Below are positions 8,114 through 16,739 of a stretch of 64,000 nucleotides of DNA, in pieces. Source of the stretch: Bacteroidota bacterium. Lineage in GTDB: Bacteria > Bacteroidota > Bacteroidia > Cytophagales > Cytophagaceae. The first letter of the stretch is position 1, and each line of letters starts with the position of its first letter. Below the pieces are notes generated by a model. The model saw only the letters and a program-made list of their open reading frames with translations. It was not told the DNA's origin and ran no database searches. A program made the translations under genes and the position numbers. The DNA lies in contig JAEYZG010000062.1 in assembly GCA_023428135.1 (NCBI GenBank), positions 434,001 to 498,000 of the forward strand, given 5' to 3'.

Positions 8114-9362
8114 ATCTGCCAATGATCATTGCATTACTCACCCATTGATATACCATAATTCCTATCAGGTATATAATCCCCAGAGATTCTGCGACCGCAA
8201 ATCCTGACGCGAAACAAGATAAACCTGCAATTCCAATCAAAGCAAGGATTGATGTATAAATGATAAGCGTTCTCTTATTATTCTTTTTAGTTGGCGCCAG
8301 CATACTGGACAAGGGAATCATCATAGACAAACCAAAGATTCCTGTAAACAATAAAAGATCGTTCATGAAAAAAGGATATACCAGTAATGAAGCTATTCCC
8401 ATACATAGCGCAACTCCTACAAAGTTTGATGTTTCAATTTCGGTTTGGGTAAGCGCATATCTTCCATAAACATTAAGCCTCAGGAAGAGATTAGTAATAG
8501 GCCGGATGATCCAGGTGGATATTGCGAAAAGAATATACAGAACAATAAAGGGAAGAATGAATGGATTTAAAGCAGGAATTCTGTCAGCCAGGTAACCCAG
8601 TACCTTTGATCCAAAGAAAAAGCCAATGAGGATCCCCCATTGAGCACCACTTTTCATATTCCCTATCCAGAAAGCATATTTCAGAAAGATCCTATATATC
8701 CAATATCTTGCTTTCAGACTTTCTACCAGACCATGTTTGGCATATTCAAGTTCCGGATCGATTTGTAGCGCTTTACCAAAATGTACCAAAGCTTTTTTAT
8801 GGTCTCCCTTCTCCAGCAATCCCCAACCAAGGTTTGAGTGAGTGATGGGATTTTCAGGATCATAATTCAATGCTTCATAAATGGTATCGTAAGACTCTTC
8901 CTTCCTGTCAAGTTTCAGGAGGGCAGTAGAACGGATATTCAGACAGCCAAGATTATCGGGCTCCAGGGCTAATCCTTTGTTTGCATAATGCAATGCCAGT
9001 TCCCAATTTTTTCTTTGAAGAAATATGGAGGCCCTTAGTCCGAAAAAGTCAGCTACAAGAGGATCTATAGAAATAGCCTCAATGGTATATTTTTCCGCCT
9101 GGTCAAGCTTATCCTGATCGAGCAGGACTTTAGAATATATAAACAGCAGATAAGGATTGGCGGGAGCAAGACTTATAGCACTTTTTATAAAATCTTCCGC
9201 TTCATCATACTTACCTTCGTGCCACTTGCAGATACAAAGCAAGGAGAAAACTTCAGGATTATTGGGGTCAGAAGACAGACATTTTTTAAGTTCATCTTCT
9301 GCCTCTTTAAACCGCCTCTGATCTATCAGTAACCTTGCTCTCTCGCTGGAATTAAAGATCAT
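8112..9362 (-). CDS. TPR-repeat membrane protein, partner of the adjacent TPR-AAA+ ATPase
   Basis: Residues 1 to about 215 are consecutive tetratricopeptide repeats (e.g. 'NPITHSNLGWGLLEKGDHKK'). Residues about 235-416 are hydrophobic with some five or six membrane spans, so the repeats probably face the cytoplasm from an inner-membrane anchor. The start ATG overlaps the stop of the upstream AAA+ gene as ATGA, so the two are translationally coupled and probably work together. I infer that the ATPase acts on, or is recruited by, this membrane scaffold. No named family is recognised for the membrane half. Confidence 0.8.
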   Translation of the reverse strand: MIFNSSERARLLIDQRRFKEAEDELKKCLSSDPNNPEVFSLLCICKWHEGKYDEAEDFIKSAISLAPANPYLLFIYSKVLLDQDKLDQAEKYTIEAISIDPLVADFFGLRASIFLQRKNWELALHYANKGLALEPDNLGCLNIRSTALLKLDRKEESYDTIYEALNYDPENPITHSNLGWGLLEKGDHKKALVHFGKALQIDPELEYAKHGLVESLKARYWIYRIFLKYAFWIGNMKSGAQWGILIGFFFGSKVLGYLADRIPALNPFILPFIVLYILFAISTWIIRPITNLFLRLNVYGRYALTQTEIETSNFVGVALCMGIASLLVYPFFMNDLLLFTGIFGLSMMIPLSSMLAPTKKNNKRTLIIYTSILALIGIAGLSCFASGFAVAESLGIIYLIGIMVYQWVSNAMIIGR

Positions 9363-10681
9363 TTCTTAATATTTAAATACTTCAAAATATCATCGTATAA
9401 CCCGGATTCATTAGAATACAAAGCATAATTCCTTGCTGTTGTAAACCACTCTTTTGTAGAAGGGATTACTTTCTTTAAAGCCTTCAGCAAATCTTTTGTT
9501 TCTATTGGTTCGGGAATTCCTGTTTTAAAGGATTCGCGCAGTTTCTCTTCGATTGTAAAATCCACCAGTGCCTGCAGGTCTGCACCTGAAAAGTCCTTGG
9601 TTTCTTTTGCTATTTTGTTATAATCGATGTCCTTAAGCGGTTTATCTTTTAGCAAAACTTTCAGAATACCATTTCTACCTTCTTCATCAGGAGGTTGCAC
9701 AAATATTATTCTATCGAATCTCCCAGGTCTTCTGAAAGCGGAATCAAGATGCCAAGGAGCATTGGTCGCAGCTAATACCAGCAGTCCTTCGTTGGAACTT
9801 TCTATTCCATCAAGTTCTGACAGAAACTGATTGATCAGATGTCTTCCTGAAGATTGTTTCATATCAGACCGGCTTGCTCCCAAAGCATCTACCTCATCGA
9901 AAAACAATACACAAGGAACATTTTGTCTGGCCATTTCGAACAAGTGATGGAGATTCTTTTCACTGCCCCCAATCCACATATCCAATATGTCATTGATCCC
10001 TACGGAAATAAATTTTGCATCGACCTGACCAGCTGTAGCCCTTGCGAGATGGGTTTTTCCGCAACCAGGAGGGCCATAAAGCAAAATTCCTCCACCTATT
10101 TTTTTACCATAAGCCTTATACAGCTCAGGATGTTGCATAGGATGGATGATTTTTATTTTGATTTCCTCCTTCACATGATCCATTCCTCCTACATCTTCAA
10201 ACGTTAACTTTGGCCTTTCAACAGGCATCGAATTCCTTTCCACTTCCGCAACAAAATCATCATCTTCAGATTCAAAATAGTGATTCGGATTTCTCAGACT
10301 GTCCAGCTCTTCATCCAGCAATGCAGGGTTTACCTCAAGAACGCGCTTATAGTATTTCATGGCTTCCTCTATAGAGTTTTCTTTCAGAAGAAGTTTGGCA
10401 AACAAAAGTAATGATTCAGAATCTGCATTGTCTGAATGAACAAGGTCTTCCAGCACGACAATCCCTGTAGAGTAATTGCCCTGACTCAGGTAAATTTTAG
10501 CCAGGCCAATTTTCGCTTTGGCATTGTCGGATTGTTTATTCAATACGAGCTTAAATTCTTTCTCAGCTTCTTCCAGATTGTTTAGCTTGAACAAACTCTC
10601 GGCGAGGTATAATCTTAACGGCAGGTTATCAGGAGAAAAATTTAAGGCTTCTCTCAAACTAGCGATAATGTCATCACTCAT
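9359..10681 (-). CDS. TPR-AAA+ ATPase (classical AAA clade)
   Basis: Residues 1 to about 130 are TPR repeats. The AAA domain begins after 'PKLTFEDVGGMDHVKEEI', with Walker A 'GPPGCGKTH', Walker B 'VLFFDEVDA', sensor 1 'LAATNAPWHLD' and arginine finger 'RRPGRFDR', followed by the small helical lid. The DVGG entry and RRPGR motif place it near the p97/Vps4/FtsH-like classical AAA group, which remodel or unfold proteins. It carries no protease or nuclease domain. The downstream TPR membrane gene overlaps it by 4 bp. The substrate is unknown. Confidence 0.88.
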   Translation of the reverse strand: MSDDIIASLREALNFSPDNLPLRLYLAESLFKLNNLEEAEKEFKLVLNKQSDNAKAKIGLAKIYLSQGNYSTGIVVLEDLVHSDNADSESLLLFAKLLLKENSIEEAMKYYKRVLEVNPALLDEELDSLRNPNHYFESEDDDFVAEVERNSMPVERPKLTFEDVGGMDHVKEEIKIKIIHPMQHPELYKAYGKKIGGGILLYGPPGCGKTHLARATAGQVDAKFISVGINDILDMWIGGSEKNLHHLFEMARQNVPCVLFFDEVDALGASRSDMKQSSGRHLINQFLSELDGIESSNEGLLVLAATNAPWHLDSAFRRPGRFDRIIFVQPPDEEGRNGILKVLLKDKPLKDIDYNKIAKETKDFSGADLQALVDFTIEEKLRESFKTGIPEPIETKDLLKALKKVIPSTKEWFTTARNYALYSNESGLYDDILKYLNIKK

Positions 10682-10738
10682 AAAAATTTCTCGGTTTAAA
10701 TCAGTTCAAGTTAAGGATTTAAAGCGGAAAGAGCAAAA

Positions 10739-10770
10739 AAGTTATAAGTTGTAAGTTATAAGTTTTAAGT
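10739..10770 (+). repeat. Short tandem low-complexity repeat (AAGTTATAAGTT type)
   Basis: About 30 bases made of alternating AAGTTATAAGTT / GTAAGTT / TTTTAAGT units just upstream of the AAA+ gene start. Related AAGCTTT/TTTCAGC-type tracts occur at 14971-15014 and 43925-43958, so this is a dispersed low-complexity family rather than a unique feature. Confidence 0.6.
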
Positions 10771-10993
10771 ACTTCACCTTAAAAATATTACTACTGCATT
10801 AGGCTTACATCTAGTGTAAAATCTTTTAAAATCTTAGTTTTAATAGTTTTTAAAGAAATAGCTTCCTAAGCTTTTTAAGTCCTTATATGCAGAGTTAAGT
10901 TGCATAAAAAATAGGACACCTCTCCCTCCAAATTTATGAAAACTTTTCACCTTAGATTTTTTCTGTTTACCTATAATCTAAGTTTATAAGAGC

Positions 10994-11035
10994 TTGAGCA
11001 AGAGCAATTCTTAAAATTGCATTACACTTGCTCAA
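10994..11035 (-). terminator. Nested hairpin downstream of ndh
   Basis: Outer arms TTGAGCAAG (10994-11002) and CTTGCTCAA (11027-11035) enclose inner arms GCAATT/AATTGC. It lies 35 bases after the ndh stop on the minus strand. There is no clear T tract, so it may be a weak terminator, an mRNA-stabilising hairpin or a small RNA element. The rest of the 10755-11069 gap is AT-rich without a visible gene. Confidence 0.4.
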
Positions 11036-11069
11036 ACCATTGCTTATTTCTTAGTGCATTCACCAAAGT

Positions 11070-12362
11070 TTATTCTTTAACCTCAACGCCCTTCTCTTTA
11101 GGCTTCATGATCAGACGAAGAGACTGATCGTAGGTCAGGTAGTTCCAGAACCAATTGATAAAAATCAAAAGTCTGTTTTTAACTCCAACTATTGACATAA
11201 GGTGGACGAACATCCAGAATAACCAGGCAAGAAAGCCCTGGAATTTGATGTATGGTAAATCTACTACAGCAAGGTTTCTTCCAACAGTCGCCATAGAACC
11301 GAGGTCATTATAGCTGAATGGCTTCCACGCCTTCCCCTTTTGACTATTGACCAGGTTTTTGGCAAGGAGCTTTGCCTGTTGAACTGCAGGCTGCACCACC
11401 TGAGGATGTCCGTTTGGAAATTTCTCTTCTTCCATAAAAGCCTGATCACCTATGGCAAAGATATTTTCAAAACTCTGCACCCTGTTGTATCTGTCCACTA
11501 TGATTCTACCATTTTTATGCATTGAGGTTTCAGGAATACCAATAATGCTATTAGCCCTTACCCCTGCGGCCCAGATAAGATTCTTGCTTTCAATAGTAGA
11601 CCCATCACTCAGATAAATAGTTTCACCATCAAAGTCTTTTACTCCAATTCCAGTATGAACTATAACACCCAGCTTTTTCAGATATTCTGTAGCTTTTTCA
11701 GATGCAATGGACGACATAGGTCCTAACACTTTTTTTCCTGCCTCTACCAGGAATATATTCATACCTGTAAAATCCAGATCGGGAAAATCCTTTGGCAATA
11801 CTGTCCTTTTCATTTCAGCAAGAGTTCCGGATACCTCTACTCCGGTGGGTCCACCGCCTACCACCACAACATTCAAAAGCCTTTGTTTTTCCTTTTGGTC
11901 TTCTACAGATAAGGCATCTTCAAGATTCTGTAATAAAATATTGCGAATAGCAAGCGCTTCGCCAACCGATTTCATTGGCATTGCCTTTTGCATCACGGAT
12001 TTATTACCATAGTAATTTGTATCTGCGCCCATCGCTAGTACAAGATAATCGTACTTAAGAGTGCCCAGTGATGTAACAACTTCAGAGCTTTGAGCATATA
12101 TCTCTTTTACCTCAGTAATACGAATATGAACATTGGAATAAGAATGAAATACTTTTCGCAAAGGAAATGAAATGGCACTAGGCTCCAATCCTGCAGTAGC
12201 AACCTGATAAAACAAGGGCTGGAACTGATGATAGTTATTTTTATCGATAAGAACAATTTGGAAATTTTTGGAAGCAAGCTCGCGTGCAAGGGCTAACCCA
12301 CCGAAACCGGCGCCGATAATCACGACTCTCTTAAGGTTGCTTTCAGGAATTTGTATATTCAT
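11070..12362 (-). CDS. ndh: Type II NADH:quinone oxidoreductase
   Basis: A 430-residue flavoprotein with FAD-binding motif GAGFGG at residues 17-22, the NADH-binding motif 'VVVVGGGPTGVEVSGTLAEM' near residue 165, and 'NIFAIGDQAF', the second FAD contact. The C-terminal region ('FLAWLFWMFVHLMSIVGVKN') is hydrophobic/amphipathic and attaches the enzyme to the inner membrane. It passes electrons from NADH to quinone without pumping protons. Single gene, preceded by about 280 bp of AT-rich non-coding DNA. Confidence 0.93.
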   Translation of the reverse strand: MNIQIPESNLKRVVIIGAGFGGLALARELASKNFQIVLIDKNNYHQFQPLFYQVATAGLEPSAISFPLRKVFHSYSNVHIRITEVKEIYAQSSEVVTSLGTLKYDYLVLAMGADTNYYGNKSVMQKAMPMKSVGEALAIRNILLQNLEDALSVEDQKEKQRLLNVVVVGGGPTGVEVSGTLAEMKRTVLPKDFPDLDFTGMNIFLVEAGKKVLGPMSSIASEKATEYLKKLGVIVHTGIGVKDFDGETIYLSDGSTIESKNLIWAAGVRANSIIGIPETSMHKNGRIIVDRYNRVQSFENIFAIGDQAFMEEEKFPNGHPQVVQPAVQQAKLLAKNLVNSQKGKAWKPFSYNDLGSMATVGRNLAVVDLPYIKFQGFLAWLFWMFVHLMSIVGVKNRLLIFINWFWNYLTYDQSLRLIMKPKEKGVEVKE

Positions 12363-12640
12363 AGTGGTACATCTTTAAATTCCAGAAACAAAAAACTGTT
12401 GAAGCCTTATTTCTCAAAGCCTCAATTGATATAACTAATGTAGGTAATGATATGATGAAAACGAAAAGGATTGGAGCATATTTTTCTTAAAAATATCCAT
12501 TTAAAAAATAGAATTAAGACTCAGCTTATTAACTAATTTTAAGCAGGATAAAGCCAGTACTATATCTATATAATTAAATAAAAAATAAAATTAATACAAA
12601 AAAAGCTTATTATATGAACTCCTTATATTTTATAAAATAA

Positions 12641-13666
12641 TCAATTTGCAACAGGTTTCTTACCCAAAATACGTCTCCATAATTTCGGCATCAAAGATCT
12701 GGCTTTTTTAAGGTTATTGGGAGCCTGGGAGAACTTTAAACTGTTATTATGCGGTGTTATTTTATATGCAAATGTAAAACCCTCTTTCCCTTCTCCCCAT
12801 CCGTCCAGTTGTCCAAAACGCAGATCATTAATGAGGTAACCATCATGTTGTCTTTGTACAGTATAATATCCATCCGTAACTCTCAGCAATGTTTGTAACT
12901 TTTCATTCTGTAAATAGTCTCGAAGCAATTGATGATTCTTAGGGAAGTACTTAAACTTCACTTCTTTATCTTTATCCAATAAAGAATAATACCCTATGTA
13001 ATACCCAGAATCCACTTCAGCTGTTGCATTCCACAGAAAAGTGTTAAAGGGAGTAGGCTTCGTTGAATATCTGATAACAGGTATATTCTGATCTTTAAAA
13101 TTCCTTTCAAAGACATTGTTAACAACAGATTTCTCCACCAGTGTAATCATCATATAGGCAGAACTAATACCAATACCTGCATAAGTCCATAAACGTCTTC
13201 TGTTATCTTCTTTCCTATAAAAGAAAACCGGTACCAGACATAAGATAAAAGGAATTGTATAAAAAGGATCTATTACAAAAATATTATGAAAAGAAACAGC
13301 ATAATTACTGAATGGATAAAAGACTTTTGTACCCCAGGTAGTAAAGCAGTCAAGTAATGCATGTGTTGTAAAGCCCAGGAAAAACAGCCAGAACCAGTCC
13401 AGATATGTTGTAGCATCTCTTTTGTAAATGAACTTCAACAGGTATGCTAAGAGTGGAGATACAACAACTGCAAATAATATTGAGTGCGTAATACCTCTAT
13501 GGAAAGTCAATTGTTCAACCAGATCCTGAAAAGGACTAGCAAGTATATCAAGATCGGGAATCGTTCCTGCTATAGCTCCCCACAACAGGGCTTTATTCCC
13601 TGCTCTTTTTCCGCAAACAGCTTCTCCTACTGCTGCTCCTAAAACAATCTGGGTTATGGAATCCAT
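12641..13666 (-). CDS. YdjM-family inner-membrane metal-dependent hydrolase-like protein
   Basis: The N-terminus 'MDSITQIVLGAAVGEAVCGK' followed by 'IPDLDILASP', 'HRGITHSI' and 'THALLDCFTTWGT' is diagnostic of the YdjM / membrane-bound metal-dependent hydrolase family, with His and Asp residues in membrane-proximal loops as likely metal ligands. About five membrane spans fall in residues 1-190; the C-terminal 150 residues are soluble. E. coli YdjM is SOS-induced, but its biochemical role is not settled. The protein is monocistronic and divergent from the esterase gene. Confidence 0.88.
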   Translation of the reverse strand: MDSITQIVLGAAVGEAVCGKRAGNKALLWGAIAGTIPDLDILASPFQDLVEQLTFHRGITHSILFAVVVSPLLAYLLKFIYKRDATTYLDWFWLFFLGFTTHALLDCFTTWGTKVFYPFSNYAVSFHNIFVIDPFYTIPFILCLVPVFFYRKEDNRRRLWTYAGIGISSAYMMITLVEKSVVNNVFERNFKDQNIPVIRYSTKPTPFNTFLWNATAEVDSGYYIGYYSLLDKDKEVKFKYFPKNHQLLRDYLQNEKLQTLLRVTDGYYTVQRQHDGYLINDLRFGQLDGWGEGKEGFTFAYKITPHNNSLKFSQAPNNLKKARSLMPKLWRRILGKKPVAN

Positions 13667-13908
13667 ATTTTACTATGATTATCAATAGCAAAAATAAAAG
13701 AATTAAAATGTATTTGAGAAAAAAAGTAAAAGGTAACCAAGGTTCCTTTCCACAGTTACCTTAAACATATGAAGATCTGAACATTACAAAGCATAACATT
13801 TAATGAAGAACATTTAAAATTAAGAGAAAGTTGACATTATGAATGTGATTGGCCTATATGGTAAGATCTAAAAATATGTTAGTGAAGTTGATTTATAATT
13901 AAGAGGGA

Positions 13909-14898
13909 ATGGGTACAACAATTTTGGAAAAAGAGAAAGTGGATTATGCAGTTGATCCGCGTCTTACAAAGGAAGTGAAAAATTTCTTAAAGGCACTGAA
14001 TTCAGGAGGCCCTCCTGTGGAAAGTCTATCGTATGAAGATGCGAGAAATGTATTGGTTGAAGCTCAGAAGTCTGTTAAAGTAGATCTTTCTGGCATAGAA
14101 GTTTCGGAAAAAACTATTAATGCAGATGGATTTACTATTGATTTGCATATAGTACGTCCTGAAGGTGTGAAAGGAAAACTTCCGGTTTTCATTTTCATTC
14201 ATGGAGGAGGCTGGATACTTGGAGATTTCCCAACGCATCAACGTCTGGTGAGAGACCTTGTAGTACTATCTGGGTATGCGGCAGTATTTGTAAATTATAC
14301 CCGCACACCTGATGCTCAGTATCCACAGGCAATCAATGAAATTTATACTGCAACCAAATGGGTAGCGGAACATGGAGATGAGATCAATGTGGATGGTACC
14401 AATATGGCCATTGTGGGAAATAGTGTCGGCGGAAATATGAGTACTGTAACAACATTGATGGCAAAAGAAAAAGGCGGACCTCATATCAAACTACAGGTAC
14501 TTATGTGGCCTATAGTTGACTCAAACTTTGAAACAGCTTCTTATAAACAATTTGGAGAACAACGCTTTCTTACAAAGTCACTGATGATGTGGATGTATGA
14601 TCTCTATACAAAGGATCCAAAACAACGTAAAGAGATTTATACATCTCCATTGCAAGCAACAAAAGAACAATTAAAAGGGTTACCACCTGCATTAATTCAG
14701 GTTGCAGAAAACGATATACTCAGAGATGAAGGAGAAGCATACGGGCGTAAGCTTGATGAAGCCGGAGTAAAAGTTACTACAATACGCTATAACGGTGTCA
14801 TACATGACTTTGGTATGCTGAATGGTCTAGCTGAAATACCGGAAACAAGATCTCTAGTTTTGCATGCTGCCGCTGAATTAAAAAGGTTTTTGAAATAG
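13909..14898 (+). CDS. Alpha/beta-hydrolase, hormone-sensitive-lipase-type esterase
   Basis: The oxyanion motif HGGGW ('FIHGGGWILGDF') and nucleophile elbow 'GNSVGGNMS' mark the HSL (family IV) esterases. The catalytic Asp is probably in 'QVAENDILRDEGE' and the His in 'GVIHDFGML'. At 329 residues it has the usual family length and has no signal peptide, so it should hydrolyse short-chain esters in the cytoplasm. Single gene followed by a strong terminator. Confidence 0.92.
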   Translation: MGTTILEKEKVDYAVDPRLTKEVKNFLKALNSGGPPVESLSYEDARNVLVEAQKSVKVDLSGIEVSEKTINADGFTIDLHIVRPEGVKGKLPVFIFIHGGGWILGDFPTHQRLVRDLVVLSGYAAVFVNYTRTPDAQYPQAINEIYTATKWVAEHGDEINVDGTNMAIVGNSVGGNMSTVTTLMAKEKGGPHIKLQVLMWPIVDSNFETASYKQFGEQRFLTKSLMMWMYDLYTKDPKQRKEIYTSPLQATKEQLKGLPPALIQVAENDILRDEGEAYGRKLDEAGVKVTTIRYNGVIHDFGMLNGLAEIPETRSLVLHAAAELKRFLK

Positions 14899-14913
14899 AA
14901 TAAGAACCTCACC

Positions 14914-14953
14914 CTAAAGTCCCTCTAATGCAAGGAGAGGGACTTTAGTTTTA
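14914..14953 (+). terminator. Intrinsic terminator after the esterase gene
   Basis: A perfect 13-bp stem (CTAAAGTCCCTCT, 14914-14926, with its complement 14936-14948) and TTTTA. The wording of this stem ('accctaaagtccctct') resembles dispersed terminator-like repeats of Bacteroidota, which is recollection rather than something tested here. Confidence 0.88.
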
Positions 14954-14970
14954 CTGTTAAAATCAATTAA

Positions 14971-15014
14971 GACTTACAACTTTAAGCTTTTCGCTTTCAG
15001 CTTTCAGCTTTTAA
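14971..15014 (+). repeat. Low-complexity tandem repeat overlapping a gene end
   Basis: CTTTAAGCTTTTCGCTTTCAGCTTTCAGCTTTT-type units (period about 7) run into the last codons of the minus-strand gene that ends at 15004. It belongs to the same family as 43925-43958 and loosely to 10739-10770. Confidence 0.6.
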
Positions 15015-16515
15015 CCAATTCAAGCAACACCTCATAATACTTCCTCCTCTGCATTTTAGCTTTTAACCATCCATAAAAGGTTATAGCCTGAATATCTTCC
15101 TGACTGATATCTATAAATTCAAAAGAATTGTCAACGAGATTCTGAAACTCTTTAGTTGGAGCAATATCTGGCTTATCATTTAATTTTCTTACAAGACTTA
15201 AAAACACTCCTACCCTTTTATATAAATCTCTATTAAAATACTCCTTAAAGTTTTTATCAATGCTTTTCAAACGCTGTTCAACGATATCAGAATTCCCAAG
15301 CTCAAACTGATTAATACATTCTATAATATTCTTCTTAAATACCCATTCAAACCCCATTACTTTCATAAGCCATTGATCGCTATGTTGCACATTCTGGAAT
15401 ATTCGAATAGATTTCTGATAAGCTTCCTGCTGGAAATAGTATGTACTGAGATTCAGATAAGCATTCAATAACTGAGCTGTATTCAGCTTTATTTTCTTAT
15501 TATTCACAAGCTTTTCCAGCAATTCAATAGCAGGAACACTTCTTCCTGAGTAATTGCAAACAGCGGCCAGTAACAAGATATATTTAGGATAAAGCAATGA
15601 ATAGTGACTTCTGTTATATTCTTCCAAACCTTCATACAGAAGCTTTAAATAACTCTCTGCCTTTTCGAATTTTTTATTCCTATAAAGAACATGAGCTATC
15701 ATGTAAAGAAAATTTACTTTATAAAAATGGTTGTATTTATTAAAACCGTTTCCTTCTACAATCTCACGATACTTTGTAATAAGATATGGTTCAAATGAAT
15801 AAAACTGTTTTCCTGCCAGAACGGCACTACGTGTAATAGATACTATGTTGTACATAAGCCTTGGTCTGTGAATGACTATGTCCTCCAGACCATATTGCTT
15901 CAATACCTCTTTAATAATAACATCGATATCTATCTCCCTGCCTGTACTCAATGACTTTTTTAGTTCATATCGGATAAGTTGATTGGCGATATTTGCATTA
16001 TCATCTTCTATGGCGAGTTGTTGGTACTTCCTCTTCTGCTCCAATAAGACTTTAAGATCAGGTGCAAATTCACGTTGAGAGTTTTCTATTTCAATACTGC
16101 AGATAGTACTCAGGATGCTATAGTTTTCTGCCTTCTTTGCCAGTTCCTCTGCTTGTTTCAGTATACTCCATGCAGCTTCCAGCTTCTCATGATCCAGGAG
16201 ATATCCAGCAGTCGAAATCAGATTCAGAATATATCCTTCGGATACTGTTTCCCCTTTCTTTTTCTTAAGCTGAATGTACTCCATCAATTGACGTAACAGC
16301 CTTTTTCTTGTGGCATGATACGCTTCAAGATTTTTGTCTTCAGGATACAATTTTAAAAGCAAGTCATCCCTTTTGATTTTTCCTTTTTTGGAAAGAAGAT
16401 CAAATAACTCCAGATCTTTCCTGTCCTTAATATTTTTATGTCTTCTCAGGAAAACTGAAAAATCCTTCCTGTCGTCCGGCGACAAAGTTTCAATAATTTC
16501 AATGATAATGTCCAT
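15004..16515 (-). CDS. Helical-repeat (TPR-like) protein of unknown function
   Basis: A 503-residue soluble protein, almost entirely helical. The N-terminus 'IIETLSPDDRKDFSVFLRRH' and 'LYPEDKNLEAYHATRKRLLR' look like a conserved protein-binding domain, and residues from about 100 onward form degenerate TPR-like helical pairs (e.g. 'EAAWSILKQAEELAKKAENY', 'YLNLSTYYFQQEAYQKSIRI'). No catalytic motif, signal peptide or membrane span. The gene is divergent from the alpha-2-macroglobulin gene. Function unknown; a scaffold role is the most that can be inferred. Confidence 0.7.
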   Translation of the reverse strand: MDIIIEIIETLSPDDRKDFSVFLRRHKNIKDRKDLELFDLLSKKGKIKRDDLLLKLYPEDKNLEAYHATRKRLLRQLMEYIQLKKKKGETVSEGYILNLISTAGYLLDHEKLEAAWSILKQAEELAKKAENYSILSTICSIEIENSQREFAPDLKVLLEQKRKYQQLAIEDDNANIANQLIRYELKKSLSTGREIDIDVIIKEVLKQYGLEDIVIHRPRLMYNIVSITRSAVLAGKQFYSFEPYLITKYREIVEGNGFNKYNHFYKVNFLYMIAHVLYRNKKFEKAESYLKLLYEGLEEYNRSHYSLLYPKYILLLAAVCNYSGRSVPAIELLEKLVNNKKIKLNTAQLLNAYLNLSTYYFQQEAYQKSIRIFQNVQHSDQWLMKVMGFEWVFKKNIIECINQFELGNSDIVEQRLKSIDKNFKEYFNRDLYKRVGVFLSLVRKLNDKPDIAPTKEFQNLVDNSFEFIDISQEDIQAITFYGWLKAKMQRRKYYEVLLELVKS

Positions 16516-16739
16516 TAAAAAAGTAATAATGATCTAATATAGAATAACTAAAATTCCCGGTCTAACTAATATTCCAATGAAAATCAATCCTCTCCATAAC
16601 AGTTGTAAATTTTTAGCAATATAAATAATCAATCTTTCTATACACTTATTCAGCCATCTGCAACACTTACTATTTTTCCATAAAAAAGGAGTGTTAAAAA
16701 GGTACTTTTTCAGTGTCTTTTAAAAACTTCCGATTTTGT

